This document shows positions 8,564 to 17,886 of a stretch of 57,771 nt of DNA, piece by piece (positions within the stretch are counted from its first letter, which is position 1; every line of letters begins with the position of its first letter). The translations under genes and the position numbers were made by a program. Source of the DNA: Vagococcus vulneris (GTDB lineage Bacteria > Bacillota > Bacilli > Lactobacillales > Vagococcaceae). The DNA is taken from the NCBI RefSeq assembly GCF_003950515.1, contig NZ_NGJS01000013.1:1-57771 (forward strand). The letters run 5' to 3'. Under the pieces are notes generated by a model that worked only from the letters and a program-made list of their open reading frames with translations, searched no databases and had not been told where the DNA came from.

Positions 8564-9640
8564 ATGGATGATAAATTATTTCAACGCATTAAACAATTAA
8601 CTGAAATTCAAAGTGTCAGTGGCAATGAGGACAACATGCGTCAATTGATGGCTAAAGAAATGACACCATTGGTTGATAGAGTTGAATATGACGGCTTAGG
8701 TGGCGTGTTCGGTGTTAAGAAAAGTAAGGAAGAAGATGCACCTCGTATTATGTTGGCATCTCACATGGATGAAGTTGGGTTCATGGTGTCTCAAATTTTA
8801 GATAATGGTCTATTCAGAGTGGTTCCTCTAGGTGGATGGAATCCATATGTTGTGTCAGCACAGCGATTTACTGTACAGACTAAAAAAGGTGATTTTCCAG
8901 CAGTATCTTCTTCAATTCCACCTCATTTATTACGTGGGACTGCTGGACAGAAAGCATTGGATATTTCAGAAGTACTGTTTGATGCCGGATTTGAATCAAA
9001 AGCCGAAGCTGAAAGCTATGGCTTAAGGCCAGGGGATACAGTCGTACCGGATGTTGAAACAATCAAAACAGCTAACGGTAAACGCATCATTAGTAAAGCA
9101 TGGGACAATCGCTATGGTTGTACTTTGGTACTAGATGTGTTAGAAACTCTGAAGGGACAAAATCTACCTAATACATTAATTGCGGGTGCTAATGTCCAAG
9201 AAGAGGTTGGACTCCGGGGTGCCCGGGTGTCGACAAATAAATTCAAACCAGATTTATTCTTTGCTGTTGACTGTTCTCCAGCGAATGATCTTGATGGAAA
9301 AAAAGATGCTAATGGTCGTTTAGATGGCGGATTCTTATTACGTATCTATGATCCAGGAATGATCATGCTGCGTCGCATGCGTGAATTTATTCTTGAAACG
9401 GCAGAAGATAATAATATTCCTTATCAATATTTTGTATCTAAAGGTGGCACAGATGCTGGTGCAGCTCATTTAGCTAATGATGGTATTCCGAGTGCAGTCA
9501 TTGGTGTGCCTGGTCGTTATATTCACACACATCAGACAATGTTTAGTGTGAAAGATTATGAAGCAGCAAAAGCAATGGTATTAAAATTGTTGACATCATT
9601 AGATAAAAAAACAGTAGATACTATTATATACGGAAAGTAA
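8564..9640 (+). CDS. pepA: Glutamyl aminopeptidase, M42 family
   Basis: A cytoplasmic metallo-aminopeptidase of 358 residues that releases N-terminal acidic residues from peptides. M42 landmarks visible are SHMDEVGFMV (metal-binding His and Asp), KAWDNRYGC (bridging Asp), NVQEEVGLRGA (catalytic Glu pair), VDCSP, and GGTDAGAAH with the last metal-binding histidine in the IHTHQ segment. The start at 8564 gives the usual family length; an in-frame GTG at 8528 would add 12 atypical residues. It begins the conserved string pepA-ytpP-usp-ytpR, an arrangement like the yto/ytp region of Bacillus. Confidence 0.92.
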   Translation: MDDKLFQRIKQLTEIQSVSGNEDNMRQLMAKEMTPLVDRVEYDGLGGVFGVKKSKEEDAPRIMLASHMDEVGFMVSQILDNGLFRVVPLGGWNPYVVSAQRFTVQTKKGDFPAVSSSIPPHLLRGTAGQKALDISEVLFDAGFESKAEAESYGLRPGDTVVPDVETIKTANGKRIISKAWDNRYGCTLVLDVLETLKGQNLPNTLIAGANVQEEVGLRGARVSTNKFKPDLFFAVDCSPANDLDGKKDANGRLDGGFLLRIYDPGMIMLRRMREFILETAEDNNIPYQYFVSKGGTDAGAAHLANDGIPSAVIGVPGRYIHTHQTMFSVKDYEAAKAMVLKLLTSLDKKTVDTIIYGK

Positions 9641-9649
9641 GGTGTGCTA

Positions 9650-9961
9650 ATGATTATACCTAAGAGCTATGAAGAATTAGCTGGATTTGTAGAGAAAGGT
9701 AAAACAATGCTCTTCTTTACAGCTGATTGGTGTGGAGACTGTGTATTTATTAAACCAAGCATGCCAGAAATCGAAGCTGATTTTCCTGAATATCAATTTG
9801 TTCAAGTTGACCGAGATGGATTTATTGATATTTGTCAAAAGTGGGATATCTTTGGAATTCCAAGTTTTGTTGCAATTGATGATGGACAGGAATTAGGTCG
9901 ATTTGTTAGTAAAAATAGAAAAACTAAAAAAGAAATAGAAGAGTTTATAACATCACTGTAA
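9650..9961 (+). CDS. ytpP: Thioredoxin-like protein, YtpP family
   Basis: A 103-residue cytoplasmic thioredoxin-fold protein with CGDC as its redox motif (FTADWCGDCVFIKPSM) and the cis-proline region FGIPSFVAI. It starts 9 bases after pepA, and AAGGTG precedes the ATG at 9650. YtpP-type proteins are small disulfide reductases or bacillithiol-linked proteins in Firmicutes; which applies here is not shown. The gene belongs to the pepA string. Confidence 0.85.
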   Translation: MIIPKSYEELAGFVEKGKTMLFFTADWCGDCVFIKPSMPEIEADFPEYQFVQVDRDGFIDICQKWDIFGIPSFVAIDDGQELGRFVSKNRKTKKEIEEFITSL

Positions 9962-9986
9962 GTGACATTTGAGAGGGGTTAGTAAC

Positions 9987-10442
9987 ATGGAATCACAAGA
10001 ATATCAATCAATATTAGTAGGAACAGACGGAAGCGATCAAGCCAAGTTAGCGTTTAAAAAAGCAATTGCTGTTGCGCAGCGTAATAACGCAAAAGTGATT
10101 GTTGCTCACATCTTGGAGAATAGAATGTATAGTGGCAATATGGCGTATTCTACGTTTACACCTGACGTTGTTCAAGATGAAGCTGACCAAGCGAAAGCAT
10201 TATTAAATGACTACAAAGAATTAGCAACTAAAATGGGCTATGATAATGTCGAAACAATTCTTGAATTCGGTTCTCCCAAAACAATGATGTCAGTCGAATT
10301 ACCTGAAAAATATCATACGGACTTAATTATGGTTGGTCAATCAGGTTTAAATGCTGTTGAACGTTTAGTTATGGGGAGTGTGAGTGATCACATCATTCGT
10401 ACAGCACCGTGTGATGTACTTGTAGTTAGACCAGAAGAATAG
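9987..10442 (+). CDS. Universal stress protein UspA family
   Basis: A 151-residue single-domain Usp protein. The sequence opens with ILVGTDGSDQAKLAFKKA, and the ATP-binding signature near the C-terminus is seen as GQSGLNAVERLVMGSVSDHII, followed by the strand CDVLVV. Such proteins bind ATP or AMP and are made under growth arrest. GAGAGGGG lies before the ATG at 9987. It sits between ytpP and ytpR, 26 bases after the former. Confidence 0.9.
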   Translation: MESQEYQSILVGTDGSDQAKLAFKKAIAVAQRNNAKVIVAHILENRMYSGNMAYSTFTPDVVQDEADQAKALLNDYKELATKMGYDNVETILEFGSPKTMMSVELPEKYHTDLIMVGQSGLNAVERLVMGSVSDHIIRTAPCDVLVVRPEE

Positions 10443-10517
10443 AAGTTTTAGGGGAGTAAGTATGCTGTAAAAATACTTACTTTCTTTTATGTTTAAATAT
10501 GAAAGGAATAGTAGAAA

Positions 10518-11135
10518 ATGATTATTAGTTATAATTTAAATGCAGTCGGAGATGTTCTGTTAGTCGTTGTCGGCAATGGAGAGGGAAAAGAAATCAAGAC
10601 TGAGAGAAAAGGACATGTTGTCAAAATCAGCGACAGCCAAACTGATGAATTATTGGGTTGGAATATTTTCGATGCATCTAATGTCATAACAGATTTAACA
10701 GGAGTTGGACAAATTCATCTCACTGACGAACAGGATGCAGAATTAAAACAAGCAATTAAAGATGCTGGTTTTAATGATACGATAGTTATTGACGATACCC
10801 CAAAATTTGTTGTGGGTTATGTTAAGACGTGTGTTCCTCATCCTGACTCAAATCACTTAAGTATTACTGAGACAGAAGTGGGCAATGGCGAAACATTGCA
10901 GATTGTCTGTGGAGCCCCCAACATCAGAGCAGGTTTAAAGGTTGTTGTAGCCAAGGTTGGTGCAATGATGCCGGATGGTCTGATTATCTGGCCTGGCGAA
11001 CTGCGAGGAGAAGCAAGTTTTGGAATGATTTGTTCTGCGAAGGAATTAAATCTGTCTAATGCGCCAACCAAAAAAGGTATCTTAGAGCTGCCTGCTGACG
11101 AGCAGATAGGCCGTGAGTTTCAAGTCGGTATCTAA
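10518..11135 (+). CDS. ytpR: YtpR family tRNA-binding domain protein
   Basis: A 205-residue protein with an N-terminal DUF4479-type region and a C-terminal OB-fold tRNA-binding domain of the EMAPII/PheT type (about 95-200). That domain shows GYVKTCVPHPDSNHLSI, QIVCGAPNIRAGLKVVVA and LRGEASFGMICSAKEL. It is a stand-alone relative of the N-terminal part of phenylalanyl-tRNA synthetase beta. Its exact job is unknown. AAAGGAAT precedes the ATG. Confidence 0.9.
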   Translation: MIISYNLNAVGDVLLVVVGNGEGKEIKTERKGHVVKISDSQTDELLGWNIFDASNVITDLTGVGQIHLTDEQDAELKQAIKDAGFNDTIVIDDTPKFVVGYVKTCVPHPDSNHLSITETEVGNGETLQIVCGAPNIRAGLKVVVAKVGAMMPDGLIIWPGELRGEASFGMICSAKELNLSNAPTKKGILELPADEQIGREFQVGI

Positions 11136-11227
11136 AGATTATCCAAATGTTATGTGTAATTGATTGTTGTTTTTACTACTTTCTTGTAGAATAGGAACTA
11201 CCTTAATAGAAATAGGAGGCGAGTGTA

Positions 11228-11494
11228 ATGAGTTTTACAGATGAAACAGTCCGTTTTGATTTTAATGATAATAAAAAAGAAGTCAGCGAAACATTAGCAA
11301 TTGTCTATCAAGCCTTAAAGGAAAAAGGGTATAACCCGATTAACCAAATCGTTGGTTATCTTTTATCAGGCGATCCTGCCTACATTCCTCGTTATCAAGA
11401 TGCACGTAATTTAATTCGTCGTCATGAACGCGATGAAATTATGGAAGAATTAGTTAAAGAATATTTAAATCATAATGGTATCGATACATTATGA
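11228..11494 (+). CDS. ireB: IreB family regulatory phosphoprotein
   Basis: An 88-residue protein matching IreB (DUF965/YrzL), shown in Enterococcus faecalis to be a substrate of the Ser/Thr kinase IreK and to act against cephalosporin resistance. Family features are [21 protein letters not shown] at the start and the conserved [20 protein letters not shown]. The N-terminal TDET threonines are where phosphorylation is known in the family. AGGAGG precedes it. It overlaps ruvX by four bases, the usual ireB-ruvX-DUF1292 string. Confidence 0.93.
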   Translation: MSFTDETVRFDFNDNKKEVSETLAIVYQALKEKGYNPINQIVGYLLSGDPAYIPRYQDARNLIRRHERDEIMEELVKEYLNHNGIDTL

Positions 11495-11910
11495 GAAAAA
11501 TGGGATTAGACGTTGGATCGCGGACAGTCGGTGTTGCTGTCAGCGATCCGATGGGATGGACTGCCCAAGGTGTTGAGATTATTAAAATTAATGAAGACCT
11601 TAGTGAGTTCGGGTTAGACCGTGTGGCGGAATTAGTCAAAGAGTACGGTGTGACTGAATTTGTTGTTGGATTACCTAAAAATATGAATAACAGTATTGGA
11701 CCACGTGCTGAAGCTTCGATGACCTACGGAGACATGCTGATTGAACGTTTTGGTTTTCCAGTTGTCTATCAAGACGAGCGTTTAACAACCGTTCAAGCAG
11801 AACGAATGCTTGTTGAACAGGCTAATACATCACGGGCTAAGCGGAAAAAAGTAATTGATAAGCTAGCAGCTGTCATGATTTTACAAAATTATTTAGATAA
11901 AAATTTTTAA
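11491..11910 (+). CDS. ruvX: Holliday junction resolvase-like RuvX/YqgF
   Basis: A 139-residue RNase H-fold nuclease tied to 16S rRNA 5' end maturation and recombination intermediates. It shows the opening [18 protein letters not shown] with the first catalytic Asp, [17 protein letters not shown], and [15 protein letters not shown]. Its ATG overlaps the ireB stop (ATGA). The usual length is kept. Confidence 0.92.
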   Translation: MRKMGLDVGSRTVGVAVSDPMGWTAQGVEIIKINEDLSEFGLDRVAELVKEYGVTEFVVGLPKNMNNSIGPRAEASMTYGDMLIERFGFPVVYQDERLTTVQAERMLVEQANTSRAKRKKVIDKLAAVMILQNYLDKNF

Positions 11911-11980
11911 CAGGCTTTTTTTACTGATTTTAGGTATAATATGTCTGTCTTAGAATGATAATAGAAAAGAGGATGCACTA

Positions 11981-12292
11981 ATGGCACATGAACATAACCA
12001 TGATCACGATCACGACCAAGAAGATTTAATTACTTTAATTGATGATGAAGGAAACGAAGTCTTATTCCGTATTCATCTAACAATTGACGGACAAGAGCAA
12101 TTCGGTAAAGATTATGTTTTACTGTATGATGCAAGTACACCTGAAGGTGAAGAAGTTGAGTTATTAGCTTATGCTTATGAGCAAGCTGATGGCGATGCTG
12201 AAGGTCAATTAATGGAAGTTGAAACTGAAGAAGAATGGAATATGATTGAAGAAGTATTCAATGCTTTTGAAGACGAAGACAGTCAAGAATAA
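11981..12292 (+). CDS. DUF1292 family protein
   Basis: A very acidic 103-residue protein of the YrzB/DUF1292 family. It has a His/Asp-rich head (HEHNHDHDHDQED), which could bind metal, and the family core LIDDEGNEVLFRIHLTI and YVLLYDAS. Function is unknown. It is the third gene of the ireB-ruvX string, 70 bases after ruvX, and ends at a terminator. Confidence 0.88.
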   Translation: MAHEHNHDHDHDQEDLITLIDDEGNEVLFRIHLTIDGQEQFGKDYVLLYDASTPEGEEVELLAYAYEQADGDAEGQLMEVETEEEWNMIEEVFNAFEDEDSQE

Positions 12293-12300
12293 TATTGTTA

Positions 12301-12338
12301 AAGACTGAATCTGCATTAGCGGGTTCAGTCTTTTTTTT
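12301..12338 (+). terminator. Terminator after the ireB-ruvX-DUF1292 unit
   Basis: AAGACTGAA and TTCAGTCTT form a stem around a short loop, followed by a run of eight T. Confidence 0.85.
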
Positions 12339-12400
12339 CAAAGAATTGTTATTTTTATTTGGTTAAGGGATAATAAAACTATAAAAGGGGAGGCGATTAG

Positions 12401-12766
12401 ATGTCTGAAAAGAAGAGAATGCTGATTGTTACAGCTGTTCTGATTAGCTTATTTGTATTAGGTGCTTTTATAGTGCCGAATAAGCTTAATTGGCTTAATT
12501 TGATAGTCATTCTGATTTGTTATCCAGCGTCTTTCTACATGATGAAACATCGTGTCAATAAAATCAGCACGATGTTTGATTTAGCAGATCAATTAGGTAT
12601 TTCAACGAGTGAACTTAGCCGTGTAACGGGCATCGGAACAATTGATTTAGATTGTGCTAGGCCTGTTACTGTAAATAGTTATGTACCGCCGATGAAACAG
12701 GTGGAAAAGGGTCTTGATTATTTATATGATAAGGTAGCAAAGACTGAGATTAGTGTGGAAAAATAA
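12401..12766 (+). CDS. Two-TM protein with helix-turn-helix-like tail, unknown function
   Basis: A 121-residue protein that I do not recognise. Two hydrophobic segments lie at about 7-26 and 30-48. The cytoplasmic tail has FDLADQLGISTSELSRVTGI, which has the spacing of a small helix-turn-helix. It is preceded by AAAGGGGAGG and ends at its own terminator, so it forms a single-gene unit between two core clusters. A membrane-bound regulator is one guess. Confidence 0.6.
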   Translation: MSEKKRMLIVTAVLISLFVLGAFIVPNKLNWLNLIVILICYPASFYMMKHRVNKISTMFDLADQLGISTSELSRVTGIGTIDLDCARPVTVNSYVPPMKQVEKGLDYLYDKVAKTEISVEK

Positions 12767-12767
12767 A

Positions 12768-12812
12768 AAGTCTCGTGACAACAGTTAACTGATAATTGAT
12801 GTCGTGAGGCTT
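12768..12812 (+). terminator. Terminator hairpin
   Basis: AAGTCTCGTGACA pairs throughout with TGTCGTGAGGCTT, using three G-U pairs. An AT-rich tail follows. It ends the gene at 12401-12766. Confidence 0.65.
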
Positions 12813-12849
12813 ATTTATTTTTAAAGAGTCATAAGATATTGCTGAATTT

Positions 12850-13782
12850 TTACCGGTATGCGATTTTTTTAGCCTTTTCTGTATTGGCAAAATGCAGTTT
12901 AGCATATTTATTTAGTAAATCCATTCCGCCGCGTTTTAAAATTTTAGCAGCAGCCTGGTCTGATTTGACTCCGGCACCCGAAGGAACTGTAAAACCGAGT
13001 TCGCGGCTTGCTTGGTCGAGTGCATCAAGAAAAGCTGACCGACAAATAATTGAAGCTGCCGCAACGGCTAAGTGATATTGCTCGCCTTTTGTTTTGAAGT
13101 AAAGCAGTTCAGTGACGGGGTTTTTTTCTCGTTTTAAATAATTCAGATAATTTTTTTCAGTCGTAAACTGGTCGATTAAAATCGCTTGAGGAACTTCGGG
13201 CTTAATTTTTTGCGATAAGAGGTAGATCACTTGATTATGCAAAGCAACTTTCATGCGATTGACATTGTAGTCAGGCTGAATGTGATTATACTTATCAGGC
13301 GTTACAGTTAATTCTTGGTAAGGTAAAAATAATTTTAATTCTTTTGCTATTTGACGAATGGTCGTATCAGTCAGCATTTTAGAATCTTTAACACCTAGTT
13401 CTTTAAGCAGCGGAATCTGCTCTTTAGTGACATAAGTAGCGCAGACAACAACTGGACCTAAATAACTGCCGTTGCCGACTTCATCGCTACCAATCACCGA
13501 CCATTCAGCAAAGTCAGAGGGTAAAGTACTGGAGTCTGTGGTTGATTGTTTAGTTGAAACTTTATTTGGAGAGGTATTTTTGTGTCCCCAAGCAGCAGCC
13601 TCTTGTTCTGATTTTATTCCTTGGAATAGAACTTTTCCAGATTCATAAGCTGTAATAGTTACACCTGGCAGTTTGGCTGAAAATATTGCGTAAGGTGGTG
13701 TTTTCACAAGTACATGATGATAATTTTTTTTCATTGTGTTAATTATTTCTTTTGATAGTTTTAATGTAATTGATTGTGTCAT
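12850..13782 (-). CDS. rnhC: Ribonuclease HIII
   Basis: A 310-residue type 2 RNase H that cuts RNA in RNA-DNA hybrids. The N-terminal 80-90 residues form the TBP-like substrate-binding domain typical of HIII, not HII. The catalytic core starts at SVIGSDEVGNGSYLGPVVV, with the acidic pair Asp-Glu; further motifs are VKDSKMLTD and AAASIICRSAFLDAL. It reads divergently from zapA, the usual Firmicutes order rnhC-zapA-cvpA-mutS2. Confidence 0.93.
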   Translation of the reverse strand: MTQSITLKLSKEIINTMKKNYHHVLVKTPPYAIFSAKLPGVTITAYESGKVLFQGIKSEQEAAAWGHKNTSPNKVSTKQSTTDSSTLPSDFAEWSVIGSDEVGNGSYLGPVVVCATYVTKEQIPLLKELGVKDSKMLTDTTIRQIAKELKLFLPYQELTVTPDKYNHIQPDYNVNRMKVALHNQVIYLLSQKIKPEVPQAILIDQFTTEKNYLNYLKREKNPVTELLYFKTKGEQYHLAVAAASIICRSAFLDALDQASRELGFTVPSGAGVKSDQAAAKILKRGGMDLLNKYAKLHFANTEKAKKIAYR

Positions 13783-13938
13783 TGGTTTATTTTGCTCCTT
13801 TAGTCGTTAGGTTTAGTATACCAATATTTTATTAATTTGACTTAGTAAAAAATGATAAAATTGTCAATCGTCAAAAAGTTAGATATAATTAGACTGAGTT
13901 TGTCCGGAGTTTTTTTTCGTAGGGGGGACATGAGGAAA

Positions 13939-14406
13939 ATGACTGAAGAAAAAATCAGATACAAAGCTTCGATTGCCGGCAAGAACTACACGATTATCGG
14001 TAAAGAATCTCATGCACATATGGATCTAGTTAGTGAGTTGGCAAATGAACAGTTGGCAGCTATTAAAGAAAGCGCACCATCTATTTCAGCTGAACAAGCC
14101 TCTGTTTTATTAGCGATTAATACATTATCAGTTCAAGTAAAGTTGCAAGAAAAAATCATTCAATTAGAAGATGAAATCAAACGTCTAAAAACAGAAGCAG
14201 CGAATGCTGAAGATTTAGAGAGTCGTTTAGATGAACTACAAAAAAATGAAAAAGAATTGCGTAAAAATTTATCAAATGAAAAACGGGAACTTAGTAAAGA
14301 AGAGATGCAGCATCAAATAGAAGTGCAAAAATTATTAAATCAGCAAGTTAAAGAGAAAATTCAAAAAAATAATCATAAAAAACTACAAAATCACGGGAAG
14401 AAATAA
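13939..14406 (+). CDS. zapA: Cell division protein ZapA
   Basis: A 155-residue FtsZ-ring stabilising protein, longer than Bacillus ZapA because of a Lys/Glu-rich coiled coil tail from about residue 75. The family core is RYKASIAGKNYTIIGKESHAHMDLVSELANEQL. I prefer the ATG at 13939; the ATG at 13930 lies only two bases after the GGGGGG site. It is first in the run zapA-cvpA-mutS2. Confidence 0.85.
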   Translation: MTEEKIRYKASIAGKNYTIIGKESHAHMDLVSELANEQLAAIKESAPSISAEQASVLLAINTLSVQVKLQEKIIQLEDEIKRLKTEAANAEDLESRLDELQKNEKELRKNLSNEKRELSKEEMQHQIEVQKLLNQQVKEKIQKNNHKKLQNHGKK

Positions 14407-14425
14407 CCGGAGTAAGGTTGAGGCT

Positions 14426-14974
14426 ATGTTAACACTATTTATTTTAATATTTATTGGAACTGGTTTTTATGTTGGTTACCAGCGCGGGTTGGCGTTGCAG
14501 TTGGTTTATACAGGTGGATATTTTATATCCTTTCTCGCAGCTAAAGCAAATTATTTGTCATTAGGTCGTAAATTGACCCTTTTAATTCCTTATCCGGCAC
14601 CTACAGAGGAAACTAAATTGGTCTTTTTCAATAAAAATCTTGTATTTGAAATGGATAAGGCATTCTATGCAGCTTTTGCCTTTGTTGCCATTCTATTTAT
14701 CGGTTGGGCGGTAACACGTTTTATTGGTATATTCTTTTATAAGTTATCATTTACAGCATTATTAAGCCGAGACAATGATTTGTTTGGTGGAATTTTAAAT
14801 ACAATTATTGTTATTATAGGATTAACTATTTTTCTGACAATGATGGCGATGATTCCTATCCCTTATATTCAACAATTATTTCAAAAAAGCGGTCCCGCTC
14901 GATTACTCGTTGAGCACACACCGATTATTTCTAAGCAGCTCACCCATTGGTGGATTACCAAAACAATCATGTAA
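14426..14974 (+). CDS. CvpA family membrane protein
   Basis: A 182-residue protein with about four transmembrane segments, matching CvpA, first found as needed for colicin V production. Seen are GFYVGYQRGLALQLVYTGGYFISF at the start and FGGILNTIIVIIGLTIFL near the end. It lies 19 bases after zapA and 61 before mutS2, the usual neighbours in Firmicutes. The biochemical role is unknown. Confidence 0.85.
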   Translation: MLTLFILIFIGTGFYVGYQRGLALQLVYTGGYFISFLAAKANYLSLGRKLTLLIPYPAPTEETKLVFFNKNLVFEMDKAFYAAFAFVAILFIGWAVTRFIGIFFYKLSFTALLSRDNDLFGGILNTIIVIIGLTIFLTMMAMIPIPYIQQLFQKSGPARLLVEHTPIISKQLTHWWITKTIM

Positions 14975-15035
14975 AAGGGCCGTTTCTGGTTCTTTTTCTT
15001 TATGTATATAATAACGCGTAGGAAGGCGTGGTTAA

Positions 15036-17414
15036 ATGAATCGAAAAATTAGTCAAACATTAGAGTTTGATAAAGTGAAACAAGAATTAATGCGATTTAT
15101 TGTGACAAAATCTGGCGAAGAGCAATTACAACAGCTTGTACCCATGAGTCAATATGATAAAGTATCGGAAAATCTTTTAGAAACAGAGGATTCGTATAAA
15201 ATATTACGGTTACGTGGAGGCATTCCTGTAGCAAAACTAGAAAATATTAAACCGCATATGAAACGAATAGACATTGGTGCTATGCTTAATGGAACAGAAT
15301 TAGCTCAAGTAGGGCGTGTTCTTCGCACGGTTTTAGAAGTTCAAAAATTTTTTGATCAACTAGAAGATGATGATATTGAGCTGTATCGTTTATACGAATG
15401 GCATCAAAAGTTAGTCGCCTTGCCAGAAGTGACTAAACAGATTCAAATAGCAGTTGACGAGGATGGATATGTGACAGATGAAGCATCTGCGGAGTTAAAA
15501 GGTATCCGTCAAGCTATCCGTCGTTCGGAACAAGGAGTCAGAGAACAATTAGACAGTATCTTACGCAGCAGCAAATCTAATTATTTAAGTGATACAATTG
15601 TTACGATGCGTAACGACCGCTATGTTATCCCGGTAAAAAGCGAGTACCGGAGTCATTTTGGTGGTGTTGTTCATGACCAAAGTGCATCTGGTCAAACAGT
15701 TTTTGTAGAACCGAAACAAGTGGTTGAATTGAATAACAAATTACGTCAGCATCAGATTGCCGAACGTAAAGAAATCGATCGGATTTTAGCTGAATTATCC
15801 AATGAATTAATGCCGCATCGCCAAGATATATTACAAAATGCATTTGTCTTGGGAAAATTAGATTTTATTAATGCTAAGGCTTTATATGGCAAGCAGATTA
15901 AAGCAATTGTTCCTAATGTGAATGAAGAAAACTATGTCGACCTAAAACAAGCTAGACATCCGTTAATTAATCCAGAAAAGGTTGTCCCTAATGATATTAT
16001 TATTGGACAAGAGTACCAGGCAATTGTTATCACAGGGCCGAATACCGGTGGTAAAACAATTACACTAAAAACATTGGGACTTCTTCAATTGATGGGACAG
16101 GCTGGTCTGCCGATACCTGCGGATGAAGAAAGTACCATTGGTGTTTTCTCGCAAATTTATGCTGATATTGGCGATGAACAATCCATCGAACAAAATTTAA
16201 GTACATTCTCATCACACATGACAAATATTGTGGATATTTTACGTCATATCGATAGTCGCAGTTTGGTTTTGTTTGATGAGTTGGGAGCGGGTACCGATCC
16301 GCAAGAAGGAGCTGCGTTAGCCATTTCGATTTTAGATGAAGTCGGTGCAGCTGGTACCTATGTTATGGCAACAACGCATTATCCTGAATTAAAAATTTAT
16401 GGTTATAATCGTCCTAGTACAATCAACGCAAGTATGGAATTTGATGTGGATACATTGAGTCCTACATATCGGTTATTAATTGGAATTCCTGGTCGAAGCA
16501 ATGCGTTCGATATTTCAAAACGTTTAGGTCTTGATTTGTCAGTTATTGATCGAGCTAAACAAATCATCGATGGTGAGAGCCAAGACTTAAATGAAATGAT
16601 TTCAGATTTAGAAAATCAAAGAAAAATGACGGAAACAGAATATCTAGAGGTACGTCATTTTGTTGAGGAATCAGAGTTGCTACATCATGATTTGAAAGAG
16701 GCCTATCAAGTGTTCTTTACTGAGCGTGAACGTGAAATGGATAAAGCTAAAAAATCAGCCAATCAGTTAATTGCTGATGCAGAAAAAGAAGCTGAAAAAA
16801 TAATCAATGATATCCGCCAATTGCAATTACGCAGTCAGAGCGACTCTAAGGTTAAAGAACATGAGCTAATTGACGCTAAGACTAAATTATCCAGTTTAAA
16901 ACATGAAGAAGAAGTTCACTTAAAGAAAAATAAAGTATTGAAAAAAGCTAAAAAGAAAAAGCAGTTTAAAGCTGGGGATGATGTGCTTGTTGAAACATAT
17001 GGGCAGCGTGGAAATTTGTTAAAGAAAGTCAGTAATGATTCATGGCAAGTACAGTTGGGTATTCTTAAAATGACTGTGTCAGAAGATGACATGGCAGTAA
17101 TTGCTCCAGAGAAAGAAGCTCGCGTGCGAATAACCGGTGTGCGCAGTGATAGCGGTGGCAGTCGCCAAGCAGTTAAGACACAGTTGGATTTACGCGGTAA
17201 ACGATATGAAGAAGCGGTAGCTGATTTAGACCAATATATCGATGCAGCCTTGTTGGCAGGTTACCCACAAGTCACAATCGTTCATGGTCGTGGTACAGGA
17301 GCCATTAAACAAGGAGTGCAAGAGTATCTGCGTAGTCATTCGCAAGTTAAAACATTTGAGTATGCACCGCCAAACCAAGGAGGAGATGGCGCGACAATCG
17401 CAACATTTAAATAA
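15036..17414 (+). CDS. mutS2: Endonuclease MutS2
   Basis: A 792-residue MutS homolog that lacks the mismatch-recognition domain and ends in an Smr nuclease domain. In Firmicutes it acts on branched DNA and on collided ribosomes. Landmarks are the Walker A GPNTGGKT near residue 333, SSHMTNI, FDELGAGTDPQEGAAL (Walker B), a long coiled coil at about 515-640, and the Smr motifs LDLRG and VHGRGTGAIKQGV near the C-terminus. Length is normal and it appears intact. Confidence 0.95.
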   Translation: MNRKISQTLEFDKVKQELMRFIVTKSGEEQLQQLVPMSQYDKVSENLLETEDSYKILRLRGGIPVAKLENIKPHMKRIDIGAMLNGTELAQVGRVLRTVLEVQKFFDQLEDDDIELYRLYEWHQKLVALPEVTKQIQIAVDEDGYVTDEASAELKGIRQAIRRSEQGVREQLDSILRSSKSNYLSDTIVTMRNDRYVIPVKSEYRSHFGGVVHDQSASGQTVFVEPKQVVELNNKLRQHQIAERKEIDRILAELSNELMPHRQDILQNAFVLGKLDFINAKALYGKQIKAIVPNVNEENYVDLKQARHPLINPEKVVPNDIIIGQEYQAIVITGPNTGGKTITLKTLGLLQLMGQAGLPIPADEESTIGVFSQIYADIGDEQSIEQNLSTFSSHMTNIVDILRHIDSRSLVLFDELGAGTDPQEGAALAISILDEVGAAGTYVMATTHYPELKIYGYNRPSTINASMEFDVDTLSPTYRLLIGIPGRSNAFDISKRLGLDLSVIDRAKQIIDGESQDLNEMISDLENQRKMTETEYLEVRHFVEESELLHHDLKEAYQVFFTEREREMDKAKKSANQLIADAEKEAEKIINDIRQLQLRSQSDSKVKEHELIDAKTKLSSLKHEEEVHLKKNKVLKKAKKKKQFKAGDDVLVETYGQRGNLLKKVSNDSWQVQLGILKMTVSEDDMAVIAPEKEARVRITGVRSDSGGSRQAVKTQLDLRGKRYEEAVADLDQYIDAALLAGYPQVTIVHGRGTGAIKQGVQEYLRSHSQVKTFEYAPPNQGGDGATIATFK

Positions 17415-17491
17415 CAGGCAGATTGTTAGCGAGTAAAATAAGTCTTTGGTATACTCTATTTATATAGAAGTCAGAAAGGCAGATGACAATA

Positions 17492-17803
17492 ATGGTACAA
17501 GAAATAATGGATAGTAGCTTCGTAGAGGAAACAAGTAATGGTTTAGTATTAGTTGATTTTTGGGCACCTTGGTGTGGTCCTTGTAGTATGCAGTCGCCAA
17601 TATTAGATAGCTTAGCTAAAGAATATGAAGACCGTGTAAAAATTGTGAAAATGAACGTAGATGATAATCCAAATACTGCTCAAGAGTTCGGAATCATGAG
17701 TATCCCGACGCTATTGATCAAAAAGGATGGAGAATTGGTCGAAAAACTTATTGGCGTTCATCAAAAAGCTCAATTAGAACAAGTTTTTAATAAATATTTA
17801 TAA
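17492..17803 (+). CDS. trxA: Thioredoxin
   Basis: The 103-residue main cytoplasmic disulfide reductase. It has the classical site FWAPWCGPCSMQSP and the cis-proline MSIPTLLIKKDG. I start at 17492 (MVQEIMDS) by family length; an ATG at 17483 lies three bases from AAAGG and is the alternative. It lies between mutS2 and uvrC and ends at a strong terminator. Confidence 0.92.
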   Translation: MVQEIMDSSFVEETSNGLVLVDFWAPWCGPCSMQSPILDSLAKEYEDRVKIVKMNVDDNPNTAQEFGIMSIPTLLIKKDGELVEKLIGVHQKAQLEQVFNKYL

Positions 17804-17808
17804 ACAAT

Positions 17809-17850
17809 AAAAAATCATTTAGCATAAGTATGTTGCTAAATGATTTTTTT
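17809..17850 (+). terminator. Terminator after trxA
   Basis: AAAATCATTTAGCA and TGCTAAATGATTTT form a perfect stem with an A run before and a T run after. Confidence 0.88.
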
Positions 17851-17886
17851 GTGAATCGTGTATACTAGAAGTAAGAGGTGATGTCT

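Noticed and set aside
12839-13075. A 78-codon plus-strand frame inside rnhC
   Set aside because: It lies opposite the catalytic part of ribonuclease HIII and has no start signal of its own.
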